Shown one piece after another: positions 1 through 8,703 of a stretch of DNA of 64,000 bases. Each line of letters begins with the position of its first letter. The first letter of the stretch is position 1. The notes below the pieces were generated by a model. The model did not search any database and was not told where the DNA came from. It was given only the letters and a program-made list of their open reading frames with translations. Source of the DNA: Pseudomonadota bacterium (GTDB lineage: Bacteria; Pseudomonadota; Alphaproteobacteria; Acetobacterales; Acetobacteraceae); assembly GCA_021845985.1 (NCBI GenBank), contig JAJZES010000006.1:1-64000 (forward strand). Reading direction: 5' to 3'. A program made the position numbers and the translations under genes.

Positions 1-23
1 GCGCGGGTCGTCGGCGTCCACAT
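1..23 (-). CDS. Possible start of an IS5-type transposase, cut by the window edge
   Basis: Only seven complete codons are inside the window. They read MWTPTTR from an ATG at position 23, with a GGAG ribosome-binding match about six bases upstream. Many IS5-family (IS427-type) transposases of alphaproteobacteria begin with a very similar peptide, which is the only basis for the name. The location at the edge of a low-GC accessory patch fits an insertion sequence. The call is weak because so little of the gene is visible; any other gene starting here is possible. Confidence 0.3.
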
Positions 24-59
24 GAGATCTCCGGCAAGGCTTCGAACACCTGCCTGGAA

Positions 60-395
60 TCACATCTGGCCCGGCCATCCAACCCCCGGAGGAACACGTT
101 CCGCCTTGATTCCGAAATGGCCTCTTATTGATGTCTCGGCGAGCAAAGTTTGAAATCCAGACTCATCATCGGATAAAGAAACGACCAGATCGGTTCCGGG
201 CGCGGCATAGGCACCCAGCATGTGCGCCGCTGCCGTGGGCACATCGTCAAACCGTCTGTCAAGTAGAAGAGGCGTGACAAAACTCAACCGGCCATAAACG
301 TCGCGCAGGAGTCGCCCGCCGCACGCCGCATCGCTCCCGAGCGTGTTGCTCAGAAGTTCGCCGAACGACCGAGGAGCCTCATCAAAATCAACCAT
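60..395 (-). CDS. Small protein of unknown function, second gene of a HEPN pair
   Basis: This 111-residue protein is not recognised. It has no signal peptide or membrane segment and reads as a small soluble acidic protein, with an Asp/Glu-rich stretch near residues 70-80. The ATG at 395 overlaps the stop of the upstream HEPN gene (ATGGTTGA), so the two are translationally coupled. A GTG four codons upstream is possible but lies inside the HEPN gene. Base composition is clearly lower in GC than the housekeeping genes to the right, which suggests transfer. The gene ends about 37 bases from a possible transposase start, so its 3' end may have been replaced by an insertion. Role unknown; by position it could be the partner of the HEPN protein. 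Confidence 0.5.
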   Translation of the reverse strand: MVDFDEAPRSFGELLSNTLGSDAACGGRLLRDVYGRLSFVTPLLLDRRFDDVPTAAAHMLGAYAAPGTDLVVSLSDDESGFQTLLAETSIRGHFGIKAERVPPGVGWPGQM

Positions 396-795
396 GAACG
401 ACCTCACGCAATCCCTGCGCGACCTGAAACAACGACTCTACATCTGCCTGCCACGCATTGAAGAGTCTCTCGGCATCGATCTCGGACATGTCGGATTCAT
501 ACCGGACATTAACCTCCCAGCCGTGCAGGAACGTTGGCTTCTGCAGAATTGGCCCAAGAACAGCCATAATGCGCGTATGTTATTTTATTAATATTTCCTT
601 GCGGAGCGCCGGAAAATGCCCTCTGATTGGGACGCCCGATTTACCAAGGACCTCTTTTACAAGGCATTCCGCAGCGAAGCCGATCAAGTGGCCTGCGTTC
701 TGAAACCGGCGGCGAGCTGCAAGGTGCCTCGCATCAATTCGATGCCGTCGTGCCGCGTCAGGGGAGCAATCGGCCACAGTGCTAATTCTCCACAT
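388..795 (-). pseudogene. HEPN-domain protein interrupted by one in-frame stop
   Basis: Read from ATG 795 to TGA 388, one continuous frame encodes a HEPN-type helical protein of about 135 codons, broken only by TAA at 580-582 (codon 72). Before the stop the peptide contains NAGHLIGFAAECLVKEV, the typical core of small bacterial HEPN proteins. After it come FLHGWEVNVRYESDMSEIDAERL-like helices and a final helix ending LFQVAQGL, which match the second half of the same family. HEPN proteins are often RNase toxins or nucleotide-binding partners; the R-x4-6-H RNase motif is not evident here. Either the gene is recently inactivated, or the stop is a sequencing error, or the downstream ATG in the same frame (positions 563-565) restarts translation. 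The gene overlaps the next gene by eight bases. Confidence 0.65.
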
Positions 796-876
796 ATCGT
801 AAAATTGCGACTCTTCAGGCTTTTTGGGGACTCGCACGCCGCTCGAGCAGAGTCCAGCGGGAGAGTAGCACATCAC

Positions 877-990
877 TCACCGTACGCCCTGCGCCTGCCG
901 TGCCGCCACCCCACCCCTCTTCAGGACATCGCGCGCCGTCACGTCCGGCACCACCACATTGATGGGCTTGCTGCTGAAGGCGACGTTGGC
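877..990 (-). pseudogene. Decayed 3' end of a second malic enzyme / phosphotransacetylase gene
   Basis: Immediately after the GT61 stop, an open stretch encodes ANVAF, then SSKPINVVVPDVTARDVL, and ends AARQAQGVR. This aligns with the last residues of the intact malic enzyme at 2231-4501 (ANIAF, then [17 protein letters not shown], ending AARQAQGGR). About twenty codons present between those blocks in the intact gene are missing here. The DNA is also recognisably similar over this stretch, though diverged. There is no start codon or upstream part, so this is a non-functional relic of a duplicated or exchanged gene whose body has been lost or replaced by the glycosyltransferase gene. Confidence 0.7.
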
Positions 991-992
991 CT

Positions 993-2205
993 CTACCCGA
1001 GCGCCGCCAGCACGGCGGCGGGATCGACGCGCATATCGACAAACTCCGGCCGCTCCGCCGCCGTCAGATCGTCGCAGACGAGGCAGCGATAGCGCAGGCC
1101 GAGCGAGGCGGCGATCAGGGCGAAGGCGGCAGTGCCGTGGGTGGCGGGAAAGATTTCCACCACCCGCGTTGCAGGGGCGGCGAACGCCAGATGTGCCAGC
1201 CCGGCGCCGTGCCGCGCCACGATCGCAGCGGCACCGGCAAAGGCGGCAACCTGCCCGGCCAGATCGAGCGCCGACAGTTCCACCCGGACAAAGCCGCGCG
1301 CTGCCAGCACGTCCATCAGTGCCGCCTCGTTGACCACGCGCCGCCCTTCGCTGTCGCGGCGCGAGACATACAAGCCGCCCGCCGTGGCGCGCCCGACCGC
1401 ATTCCGCCCCAGTGTGCGGCGGAGAAACCGCAGCGCCCAGGGGGCAGCGGCGAAAGCCGGATGGGGCGGGTCGCGCCGGTCGTCGGTGACCACCAGCGTC
1501 TCGTCGCGGATCGCCTGCGAGATGCCGACTTCGATGATCCGATCGTCGGCGATGCCGCAGAGATGCAGCGCCGCGCGCTGCCACGGGGCGGTGAGCGGCG
1601 GCACCGCCACGCCGATATCCGCGAGCGAACCGAGGGCGGCGAGGCGGGGGATGGCGTCGAGCAGCCAATGCGCGACACCTGGCCGGCCAGATGTCGTCAC
1701 CGAGCACGAACACGCGGCCAGGCAGCAACGGTGCGGCGTCCAGCACCGCGGCATAGTCGCGTTCGACGTAATGCAGCATCGGCGCATAGCGGCTGGAGCA
1801 CGCGCGCAGCACGGTGCGCCGGTCGCCGGCCAACACCACCGGAACATGGCCGAAATTCAGCAGCGCCCCGCCGGCGATGCGGATGGCCCGCAGGGCCGGG
1901 CTGACCGCCACCTCGTCGGACGAAAACCATCTCGGCCTGGGATCGTCGCCGGCCAGCGGCGGCAGGCGACGTTGCATCGGGGCGAACATCAGATCGGCCT
2001 CGACGCCCGGACATTCGTCGGCCTCGGCGAAGCCGGCCCAATGATTGGCTTCCGCCGGGAACGCGGCGGCGATCTCCGCGATCGTTGCAGCCGCGCCGCG
2101 GCCCCACGGGTCGGCGGCGGGCAGACCAGCTTCCTCGGCCATGTCGCGCACCAGCGCCGACAGATCAAAGGAGATTTTTTCGTATTCCCAGATCAGCCGT
2201 GCCAT
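993..2205 (-). pseudogene. GT61-family glycosyltransferase with a single-base frameshift
   Basis: The gene starts at ATG 2205 and runs in one frame through residue 175 (VLGDDIWPA). The remainder is in another frame: VAHWLLDAIPRL, YVSRR, NEAALMDVLAARGF, IVARHGAGLAHLAF and VVEIFP, up to TAG at 993. These blocks are hallmarks of glycosyltransferase family 61 (DUF563), including the H-W-L substrate region and the ARHGAGL loop. Removing one base at T1680 joins the halves as WPAGVAHWLL without losing family residues, so this is either a recent inactivating insertion or a sequence error. Intact length would be about 400 residues. It follows maeB by 25 bases on the same strand. Members transfer sugars to surface glycans; the acceptor is unknown. 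Confidence 0.75.
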
Positions 2206-2230
2206 CGAACATGGCTCGTTGTTCAGCCGA

Positions 2231-4501
2231 TCATCGCCCGCCCTGCGCCTGACGCGCCGCCACCGCGCTCATGTTGAGAATGCCGCGCGCGGTAACGCTC
2301 GGCACCACCACATGAATGGGCTTGCTCATGCCGAGCAGCAGCGGCCCCACCGGCAGCGCATCGGCCGCCGCCTTGACCAGATTGAAGGCGATGTTGGCGG
2401 CGTCCAGCCCCGGCATGATCAGCAGGTTGGCGGTGCCCGAGAGCGTGCTGTCCGGCACCGCGCGGTCGCGGATGGCCTGGCTCAGCGCGGCGTCGGCATG
2501 CATCTCGCCATCGACTTCAAGCTCCGGCGCTCGTGCCCGCAGCAAGGCCAGCGCCTGACGCATCTTGCGCGCCGTCGGGCTGCGGCTGGCGCCGAAATTG
2601 GAGTGCGACAGCAGCGCCGCCTTCGGCACCAGACCGAAGCCGCGCACCGCCTCGGCGGCCAGCACCGTCATCTCCGCCACCTGCTCGGCGGTCGGCTCGA
2701 CCACCATATGCGTGTCGCAGATGAACAGCGCCCCGCCTGGCAGGATCAGGCAGGACAGCGCGTAAATACGCCCGACATCGGCGCGCTTGGGAATGATCGG
2801 CAGCACGTATTCCATGTGCCGCCACCAATCGCCGCTGCCGCCGCAGATCGCCGCATCGGCCATCCCCGCCGACAGCAGCAGCGCCGCGGCGACCGTCGGC
2901 CGGCTCCGCACCCGCCGCGCCGCTGCATCGGGCGGCGCGCCGCGGCGGCCGACCAGACATTGATAGGAGCCGATCAGCGGCCCGAACACGTCGGTATCCT
3001 CCGCCGGATCGATCACCCGCACGCTCTGCGTCAAATCCATCCGCAGCCCGAGTTCCCGCACCCGTGCGGCGATCACCGCGCGGCGGCCGATCAGGATGGG
3101 TTCGGCAATCGCGTCGTCGAGTGCGGACTGCACCGCACGCAGCACCCGCTCGTCCTCGCCCTCGGCATAGACGATGCGGGCCGGGGCGGCGCGCGCCGCC
3201 TCGAACACCGGGCGCATGAGCTGGCCGGAGCGGAACACGAAGCGCTCCAGCTCGCGCCGGTAGGCGGCGAAATCCGCGATCGGCCGGGCGGCGACCCCGC
3301 TGGCCATCGCCGCCCGCGCCACCGCCGGGGCGATGTGCAGGATCAGCCGCGGGTCGAACGGCTTGGGAATGATGTAGTCGCGGCCGAAGGTCGGCGCGGC
3401 GCCGCCATAGGCCGCGGCCACCACCTCGCTCGCCTCCACCCGCGCCAGTTCGGCGATGGCTTCCACCGCGGCGAGTTGCATCGCCTCGTTGATGGTGCTG
3501 GCACCGGCATCCAGCGCACCACGGAAGATGAACGGAAAGCACAGCACGTTGTTGACCTGGTTGGCATAGTCGCTGCGCCCGGTGGCGACGATCGCGTCCG
3601 GCCGCGCCGCCCGCACCGCTTCCGGCAGAATCTCCGGCTCCGGGTTGGCCAGCGCCAGGATCAGCGGCTTGTCGGCCAGCCGGCCGAGCCATTCGGCCTT
3701 CAGCACCTGCGGCGCCGACAACCCCAGAAAGATATCGGCGCCGTCGAGCACGTCGGCCAGGGCGCGGGCATCGGTCCGGCGCGCATAGCGGACCATGCGC
3801 GGTTCCAGGCCGGGGCGGTCAGCATGCACCACGCCCTTGATGTCGGTCAGCGTGACATTGCCGGCCTGTAGCCCCATCGCCACCAGCAGATCGACGCAGG
3901 CCATCGCCGCCGCGCCGGCGCCCGAGGTCACCAGCCGGCATTGCGCCAGATGCTTGCCCTGGATCAGCAGGGCATTGCGCACCGCGGCGGCGACGGTGAT
4001 GGCGGTGCCGTGCTGGTCGTCGTGAAACACCGGAATTTTCATCCGTGCGCGCAGCGTCGCCTCGATGGCGAAGCATTCGGGCGCCTTGATGTCTTCGAGG
4101 TTGATGGCGCCGAAGGTCGGCTCCAGCGCGGCGACCACGTCGCAGAAACGGTCGGGGTCTTGCTCGTTGACCTCGATGTCGAACACGTCGATGCCGGCGA
4201 ATTTCTTGAACAGGACGGCCTTGCCCTCCATCACCGGCTTGCCGGCCAGCGCGCCGATATTGCCCAGGCCGAGGACGGCGGTGCCGTTGGAAATGACGCC
4301 GACGAGGTTGCCGCGGGTGGTATAGAGATGCGCGGCGGCCGGGTCGGCGGCGATTTCCAGGCAGGCGGCGGCGACGCCGGGCGAATAGGCCAGCCCGAGA
4401 TCGCGCTGCGTCGCCATCCGCTTGGTCGGCTCGACCGACAATTTCCCCGGCCGCGGCAGCCGATGGTAGTCCAGCGCCGCCTTGCGGAAATCCTCGTCCA
4501 T
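2231..4501 (-). CDS. maeB: NADP-dependent malic enzyme with C-terminal phosphotransacetylase-like domain
   Basis: This 756-residue protein converts malate to pyruvate and CO2 with NADP reduction, supplying pyruvate and NADPH in the cytosol. The N-terminal malic domain (about 10-165) has [27 protein letters not shown] and HDDQHGTA. A Rossmann NAD(P) domain follows (about 165-400, with [10 protein letters not shown]). The C-terminal third is a phosphate acetyl/butyryltransferase-like domain that in MaeB proteins is usually regulatory, binding acetyl-CoA, rather than catalytic. Length fits the MaeB class. The ATG at 4501 is the natural start, giving [14 protein letters not shown] degenerate copy of its 3' end lies at 877-990. 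It appears to be transcribed alone or with the GT61 gene 25 bases downstream. Confidence 0.95.
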   Translation of the reverse strand: MDEDFRKAALDYHRLPRPGKLSVEPTKRMATQRDLGLAYSPGVAAACLEIAADPAAAHLYTTRGNLVGVISNGTAVLGLGNIGALAGKPVMEGKAVLFKKFAGIDVFDIEVNEQDPDRFCDVVAALEPTFGAINLEDIKAPECFAIEATLRARMKIPVFHDDQHGTAITVAAAVRNALLIQGKHLAQCRLVTSGAGAAAMACVDLLVAMGLQAGNVTLTDIKGVVHADRPGLEPRMVRYARRTDARALADVLDGADIFLGLSAPQVLKAEWLGRLADKPLILALANPEPEILPEAVRAARPDAIVATGRSDYANQVNNVLCFPFIFRGALDAGASTINEAMQLAAVEAIAELARVEASEVVAAAYGGAAPTFGRDYIIPKPFDPRLILHIAPAVARAAMASGVAARPIADFAAYRRELERFVFRSGQLMRPVFEAARAAPARIVYAEGEDERVLRAVQSALDDAIAEPILIGRRAVIAARVRELGLRMDLTQSVRVIDPAEDTDVFGPLIGSYQCLVGRRGAPPDAAARRVRSRPTVAAALLLSAGMADAAICGGSGDWWRHMEYVLPIIPKRADVGRIYALSCLILPGGALFICDTHMVVEPTAEQVAEMTVLAAEAVRGFGLVPKAALLSHSNFGASRSPTARKMRQALALLRARAPELEVDGEMHADAALSQAIRDRAVPDSTLSGTANLLIMPGLDAANIAFNLVKAAADALPVGPLLLGMSKPIHVVVPSVTARGILNMSAVAARQAQGGR

Positions 4502-4839
4502 AGCCGCCTCCCTGGTCCGGAAAGCAGGATCGGGCGCGGCGGCGATGCGCGCAAGCCGCCCTCGCGCAACACTCCGCCGCGACCATACCGCCTCGGCACA
4601 TGATGGAGCACGCCGCGATGAACGACGCGAGGACGGGGCTTGGCCGGAAGATCCTGCGCCTCAGGCAGCAGCTCGGCCTGACCTGGGCGGAGGTCGCGGC
4701 AAGCTTCTGCCGGACAAGCGGTACTGACCGGTCCGCCGCGCATCAGGCCTTGCGCAGTCACCAGAACATCGGCAGGCCTTTCAGCACGAAGCTGAGCCGC
4801 TTGCTGGTCGCGGTGGGGCTGGAATACGCGCCGAGCGGC
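4502..4839. other. Gap between maeB and the GGDEF-EAL gene
   Basis: These 338 bases separate two minus-strand genes and should contain the maeB promoter. One plus-strand frame starting at ATG 4618 reads GRKILRLRQQLGLTWAEVAASF, vaguely like a helix-turn-helix start, but it runs on into the antisense of the EAL gene with no convincing end. It is not called as a gene. No clear hairpin or repeat was seen. Confidence 0.4.
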
Positions 4840-7170
4840 TCAGGCCACCTCCGACAGCGGCAGCGCCAGCCGGGCGATGTCGCAGGCCGGCATCGGCCTG
4901 CCCAGCAGAAATCCCTGCACCTGATCGCATTGGTGCTCGCGCAGCCGGTTGAGCTGGTCGGCCGTCTCCACCCCCTCGGCGGTGATGTGCAGGCCGAGGC
5001 TGCGGCCGAGGGCAACGATGGCGCGCACGATTGCGTCCGCCTCGCCGCCGTCGCCGAGGCCGCGGATGAAACTCGCGTCGATCTTCAGCTTGTCGAACGG
5101 GAAGCGGCGCAGATAGCTCAGGCTGGAATAGCCGGTGCCGAAATCATCCAGCGCGATGCGCACACCGAGCACCTTCAGCTCGCGCAGCATGCTCAGCGCC
5201 CGGTCGGCGTCGTCGATCAGGATGCCCTCGGTGATCTCCAGTTCGAGCCGCGACGAGTCCAGGCCGGTGCGCATCAGCGTCTGACGCACGCAATTGGCGA
5301 GGTCGCGCTGCTTGAACTGCGCCGGTGACAAATTGACCGCCACCCGGTGCGGCCGGTCCCATGACGCCGCCTCGGCACAGGCGGTCTCCAGCACCCATTG
5401 GCCGAGCGCCACGATCAGCCCGCTCGCCTCGGCGACGGGGATGAACTCGGCCGGCGAGATGCGCCCGCGCTCGGGATGTTCCCAGCGCACCAGCGCCTCG
5501 AAGCCTTCGATGTCGAGCGTGACGCTGTCCAGCAGCGGCTGATAGTGCAGCCGGAACTCGCCCTGCAGCAGCGCCCGTCGCAACTCCTGCTCCATCGTCC
5601 GGCGGCGCTGCAGCAGACGGTCCATGTCCTGCTCGAAGAAGCGGAACACGCCGCGGCCGTCATGCTTGGCGCGATACAGCGCGAGGTCGGCGTTGCGCAG
5701 CAGCACTTCGGGCGCCCCGGCATCGGTCGGATAAAGCGCGATGCCGATGCTGGCACCGAGGCAGACGCTCTGCCCGGCGATGTTGAACGGCTCGGCCAGC
5801 AGCCGCACCAGCCGCTCGGCCAGCGCGGCGGCGGCGCATGGCTGCTCGGCAAAGCACTGGACGATGGCAAACTCGTCGCCGCCGAGCCGCGCCACCGTGT
5901 CCGCTTCGCTGAGACAGCCGGCGAGACGGCGGCCGACCTCGATCAGCACCAGATCGCCGGTCGGATGGCCCATCAGATCGTTGATCGCCTTGAACCCGTC
6001 GAGATCCAGGCAAAACAGCGCCAGCGCCGAGGCGGTCCGCTCGGCGATCGCCATTGCCTGCGCCAGCCGATCGCTGAACAAGGTGCGGTTGGCCAGCCCG
6101 GTCAAGCTGTCATGATGCGCCATATACTGGATGCGCTGCTCGGCCTCGCGCCGGTCGGTCAGGTCGCGCACCGCCAGCACCGTGTCGGCCGCATGGCCGG
6201 GGTCGAGCACGCGGCGCAGCAGCTCCACCGCCCGCCGCGCCCCGCCGGCGCCGAGCAGCACCGCCTCCGCCGAGCCGGGCGTGAGGCTGAACAATGCACC
6301 GAGCGGCCGGCCGACCACCGCATCCCGCCCGCCGCCGAACAGCGCGCAGAGCGGCGCATTGGCATCGACGACGATGCCGTCATGCAGGAATGCGATGCCC
6401 TCGAACGTCGCGTCGGCAAAACGGCGCATGCGACGGGCTTCCTGCGCCGAGCGGTTGGCGAGGTAGCGGTCGAGTGTGGCGCCGAACAAGCTGAGCGACA
6501 GCAGCAGCAGGGTGACCGCCGCAATGGACACCGCCAGCGACCCGGCCGACAGCGCTGCGCCGATGCCGATGCGCCCGCCGAGCGGAGTAACCACGGTGCC
6601 GCTCATCGCCGTCAGATGCAGCGCCAGAATGCCGGCGGCGCCGAGCGATGGCGACAACAACGCATGATGCGACCGCAACGCCCACACCCCGGCGATCAGC
6701 AGGACGGTGCCGATCACCAGCGCCGCCAGCAGCGTCGGCGGGTCCAGCTCGATACGGGCCGCCGGACGCAGCGCCGCCACGCCGAGCAGATGCATGGTAC
6801 CGACGCTCAGCCCGAGGACCGCCCCGGACAGCACTATCGCCACTCGCTGCGGCCGACCGTGACCGGTGAGCCGCGCCGCCAGGCTGCCGCCCACCGCCAC
6901 CAGCAGCGACAGCACCGTCACCGGCAGGGAGAACTCCAGACCGGTCGCCGGCAGATAGGCCAGCATGCCGATGAAATGGGTGGCCCAGGCGCCGGCGCCG
7001 AAGGCCGCCGAGCCGCTGATGTTCCAGAACCAGCGCCACCGCCCCGTCGCCATCCGCGCCCGCTCATGCAGGCTGGCCGCGGTGATGCACCCGAGCAGGC
7101 AGACGATCGCGGCAAGGATCACACGGTCCAGGTCATGCTGCTCAGTGATACAGGCAAACACGCGCAGCAC
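4840..7170 (-). CDS. MHYT-sensor diguanylate cyclase/phosphodiesterase
   Basis: This 776-residue membrane protein makes and/or breaks cyclic di-GMP. Residues 15-235 form a seven-helix MHYT sensor with its repeated signature (ATHFIGM near 64, GTMHLLGV near 124, LHLTAMS near 185), thought to sense a small ligand such as oxygen through bound copper. A PAS-like linker (about 250-340) leads to a GGDEF domain with intact GGDEF at 430-434, so cyclase activity is likely. The RxxD inhibitory site normally five residues earlier is absent, so product inhibition is not expected there. The EAL domain (about 525-770) has EAL at 558-560, ELEITEG and DDFGTGYSSL, the residues of an active phosphodiesterase. 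It follows the two-component pair on the same strand but is separated by 182 bases with an inverted repeat. Confidence 0.92.
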   Translation of the reverse strand: MLRVFACITEQHDLDRVILAAIVCLLGCITAASLHERARMATGRWRWFWNISGSAAFGAGAWATHFIGMLAYLPATGLEFSLPVTVLSLLVAVGGSLAARLTGHGRPQRVAIVLSGAVLGLSVGTMHLLGVAALRPAARIELDPPTLLAALVIGTVLLIAGVWALRSHHALLSPSLGAAGILALHLTAMSGTVVTPLGGRIGIGAALSAGSLAVSIAAVTLLLLSLSLFGATLDRYLANRSAQEARRMRRFADATFEGIAFLHDGIVVDANAPLCALFGGGRDAVVGRPLGALFSLTPGSAEAVLLGAGGARRAVELLRRVLDPGHAADTVLAVRDLTDRREAEQRIQYMAHHDSLTGLANRTLFSDRLAQAMAIAERTASALALFCLDLDGFKAINDLMGHPTGDLVLIEVGRRLAGCLSEADTVARLGGDEFAIVQCFAEQPCAAAALAERLVRLLAEPFNIAGQSVCLGASIGIALYPTDAGAPEVLLRNADLALYRAKHDGRGVFRFFEQDMDRLLQRRRTMEQELRRALLQGEFRLHYQPLLDSVTLDIEGFEALVRWEHPERGRISPAEFIPVAEASGLIVALGQWVLETACAEAASWDRPHRVAVNLSPAQFKQRDLANCVRQTLMRTGLDSSRLELEITEGILIDDADRALSMLRELKVLGVRIALDDFGTGYSSLSYLRRFPFDKLKIDASFIRGLGDGGEADAIVRAIVALGRSLGLHITAEGVETADQLNRLREHQCDQVQGFLLGRPMPACDIARLALPLSEVA

Positions 7171-7309
7171 CGGTCAATCTCCACCTCGGAGCGCCGACAA
7201 GCTGGGGGCTGGCCCCTAGCATCCCGTTAACGTCCGTTGCACACAGCTTGCGGTCGCGCCAATCCGGGCACGCGAGTTCGATGTACAAGCGGAACGCAGG
7301 CGATGTCCA

Positions 7310-7338
7310 CAGATATGTTACTTGAAGAATCATATCTG
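7310..7338. repeat. AT-rich perfect inverted repeat (CAGATATG...CATATCTG)
   Basis: Two 8-base arms at 7310-7317 and 7331-7338 are perfect inverted copies separated by 13 bases. The element sits 15 bases beyond the histidine-kinase stop and 140 bases upstream of the GGDEF-EAL start. It is much more AT-rich than its surroundings. It could be an operator for the GGDEF-EAL gene or a weak terminator; there is no T-run, which favours a protein-binding site. Confidence 0.45.
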
Positions 7339-7352
7339 GTGTTCAGCGTCAC

Positions 7353-8690
7353 TTAACTTGGCAGCGTCACCATTGCCCGCGCCCCGCCGCCCGGCCGGCC
7401 GGTCAGTGCCACATCGCCGCCGTGGCCGCGCAGGATGTTTCGCGCAATGGTCAGGCCCAGCCCGACGCCGCCGGTCTCCCGGTTGCGGCTCGCCTCTAGC
7501 CGGACGAAGGGCTGAAAGACGCGCTCCGCCTCCTCAGGCGCGATGCCCGGCCCGTCGTCTTCGACCAGCACCGTGACCATTCCGTCACGCGGCGGCGACA
7601 GCGTCACCCGCGCCGCGCCGCCGTATTTCACCGCATTGCCGATCAGATTGGTCAGCGCCCGCTTGAGCGCCAGCGGCCGGGCGGCCACGGTCAGATGGTC
7701 CGGCCCGGCATAGGCCAGCCGCTCCGCCGCCTCCACCCGCGCATCCGCGGTCTCGTCCAGCACCGTGCGCAGCAGCTCGGCGAGGTCGAGCGGCACCAGC
7801 GGCTCGTCGGCCAGCGTGTCGCGGCCGAAGGCCAGCGTGGCGCCGACCATCGCCTCCAGTTCGTCGAGGTCGAGCAGCGTCTTGCGGCGCAGTTCGTCGT
7901 CGTCGATGAACTCGGCGCGCAGCTTGAGCCGGGTGATCGGCGTGCGCAGGTCGTGGCCGATGGCCGCCAGCATGAAATTGCGGTCGGCGAGGAAACGGCG
8001 GATGCGCGCCGCCATGCGGTTGAAGGCCGCCGCCGCCTGGGCGATCTCGGCCGGTCCCTGTTCGGGCAGCGGCGGCGCATTGACGTCGCGGCCGAGCCGC
8101 TCGGCGGCGGCGGCCAGGGTGGCGACCGGCGCGGTCAGCCGCCGCACCGCCCACAGCGTCAGTGCCCCCGCGGCGGCGGTCATCAGCACGAAGGCCACGA
8201 GAAAATTGCGGGCCAGGAAGATGCGCGGCGTCTCCATCGGGATCGCGACATTGACCCAACCGCCATCGGGCAGCCGCATGCCGACGACCAGCCGGCGCGC
8301 CCGCGGCCCGCCGAGCCAGACATAGTCGCGCGGCCGGTCCATCAGCGGCATCGGCACGAGCTGCATGTTGAGCCGCAAAGCCCGCTGCAGATCGGGGAAC
8401 AGCGGCGGCAGGTCGGAGACCGGCGGCCCGTCCTGCAGCTTCACCTCGCCTTCGTCGCGCGCATCGATGGCGCGCACGACATCGGCGCGGGCCTCCGGTG
8501 CCGCCAGGGCGACGGTGCGGTAAAGGCTGATGGCGCGCACCGAGATGTCGCGCACCTGCACCAGCCGCAGCGCATCGGCGCGATCCAGCGCGTCGATCGC
8601 CAGCCCCGCCACCTGCACCAGCGCCAGCGCCAGCAGCAGCACCAGCGCGGTGCGCCCGCCAAGGCTCGCCGGCCACAGGCGGCGGGTCAA
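7353..8690 (-). CDS. EnvZ-like sensor histidine kinase
   Basis: This 445-residue inner-membrane kinase senses an unknown periplasmic signal and phosphorylates the response regulator encoded just upstream. Membrane segments lie at about 14-36 and 162-182, flanking a periplasmic domain of roughly 125 residues. A HAMP linker follows (about 183-236). The H-box is IGHDLRTPITRLK with phospho-acceptor His246. The ATPase domain has the N-box NLIGNAVKYGG, DDGPGIAPEE and GVGLGLTIA. The HDLRTP form is typical of EnvZ/RstB-type kinases. It starts 13 bases after the regulator gene, so the two form one operon. Confidence 0.92.
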   Translation of the reverse strand: MTRRLWPASLGGRTALVLLLALALVQVAGLAIDALDRADALRLVQVRDISVRAISLYRTVALAAPEARADVVRAIDARDEGEVKLQDGPPVSDLPPLFPDLQRALRLNMQLVPMPLMDRPRDYVWLGGPRARRLVVGMRLPDGGWVNVAIPMETPRIFLARNFLVAFVLMTAAAGALTLWAVRRLTAPVATLAAAAERLGRDVNAPPLPEQGPAEIAQAAAAFNRMAARIRRFLADRNFMLAAIGHDLRTPITRLKLRAEFIDDDELRRKTLLDLDELEAMVGATLAFGRDTLADEPLVPLDLAELLRTVLDETADARVEAAERLAYAGPDHLTVAARPLALKRALTNLIGNAVKYGGAARVTLSPPRDGMVTVLVEDDGPGIAPEEAERVFQPFVRLEASRNRETGGVGLGLTIARNILRGHGGDVALTGRPGGGARAMVTLPS

Positions 8691-8703
8691 CGGCGCGGCG
8701 CCG

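Noticed and set aside
2045-3871. A 608-codon open frame on the plus strand inside maeB
   Set aside because: It is antisense to a well-supported gene, with low-complexity Arg/His/Gln-rich translation. Such shadow frames are common at this GC content.
4600-5328. Plus-strand frame with an HTH-like start (GLTWAEVAASF)
   Set aside because: Only the first part is protein-like; the rest is antisense to the EAL domain, and no natural end is seen.
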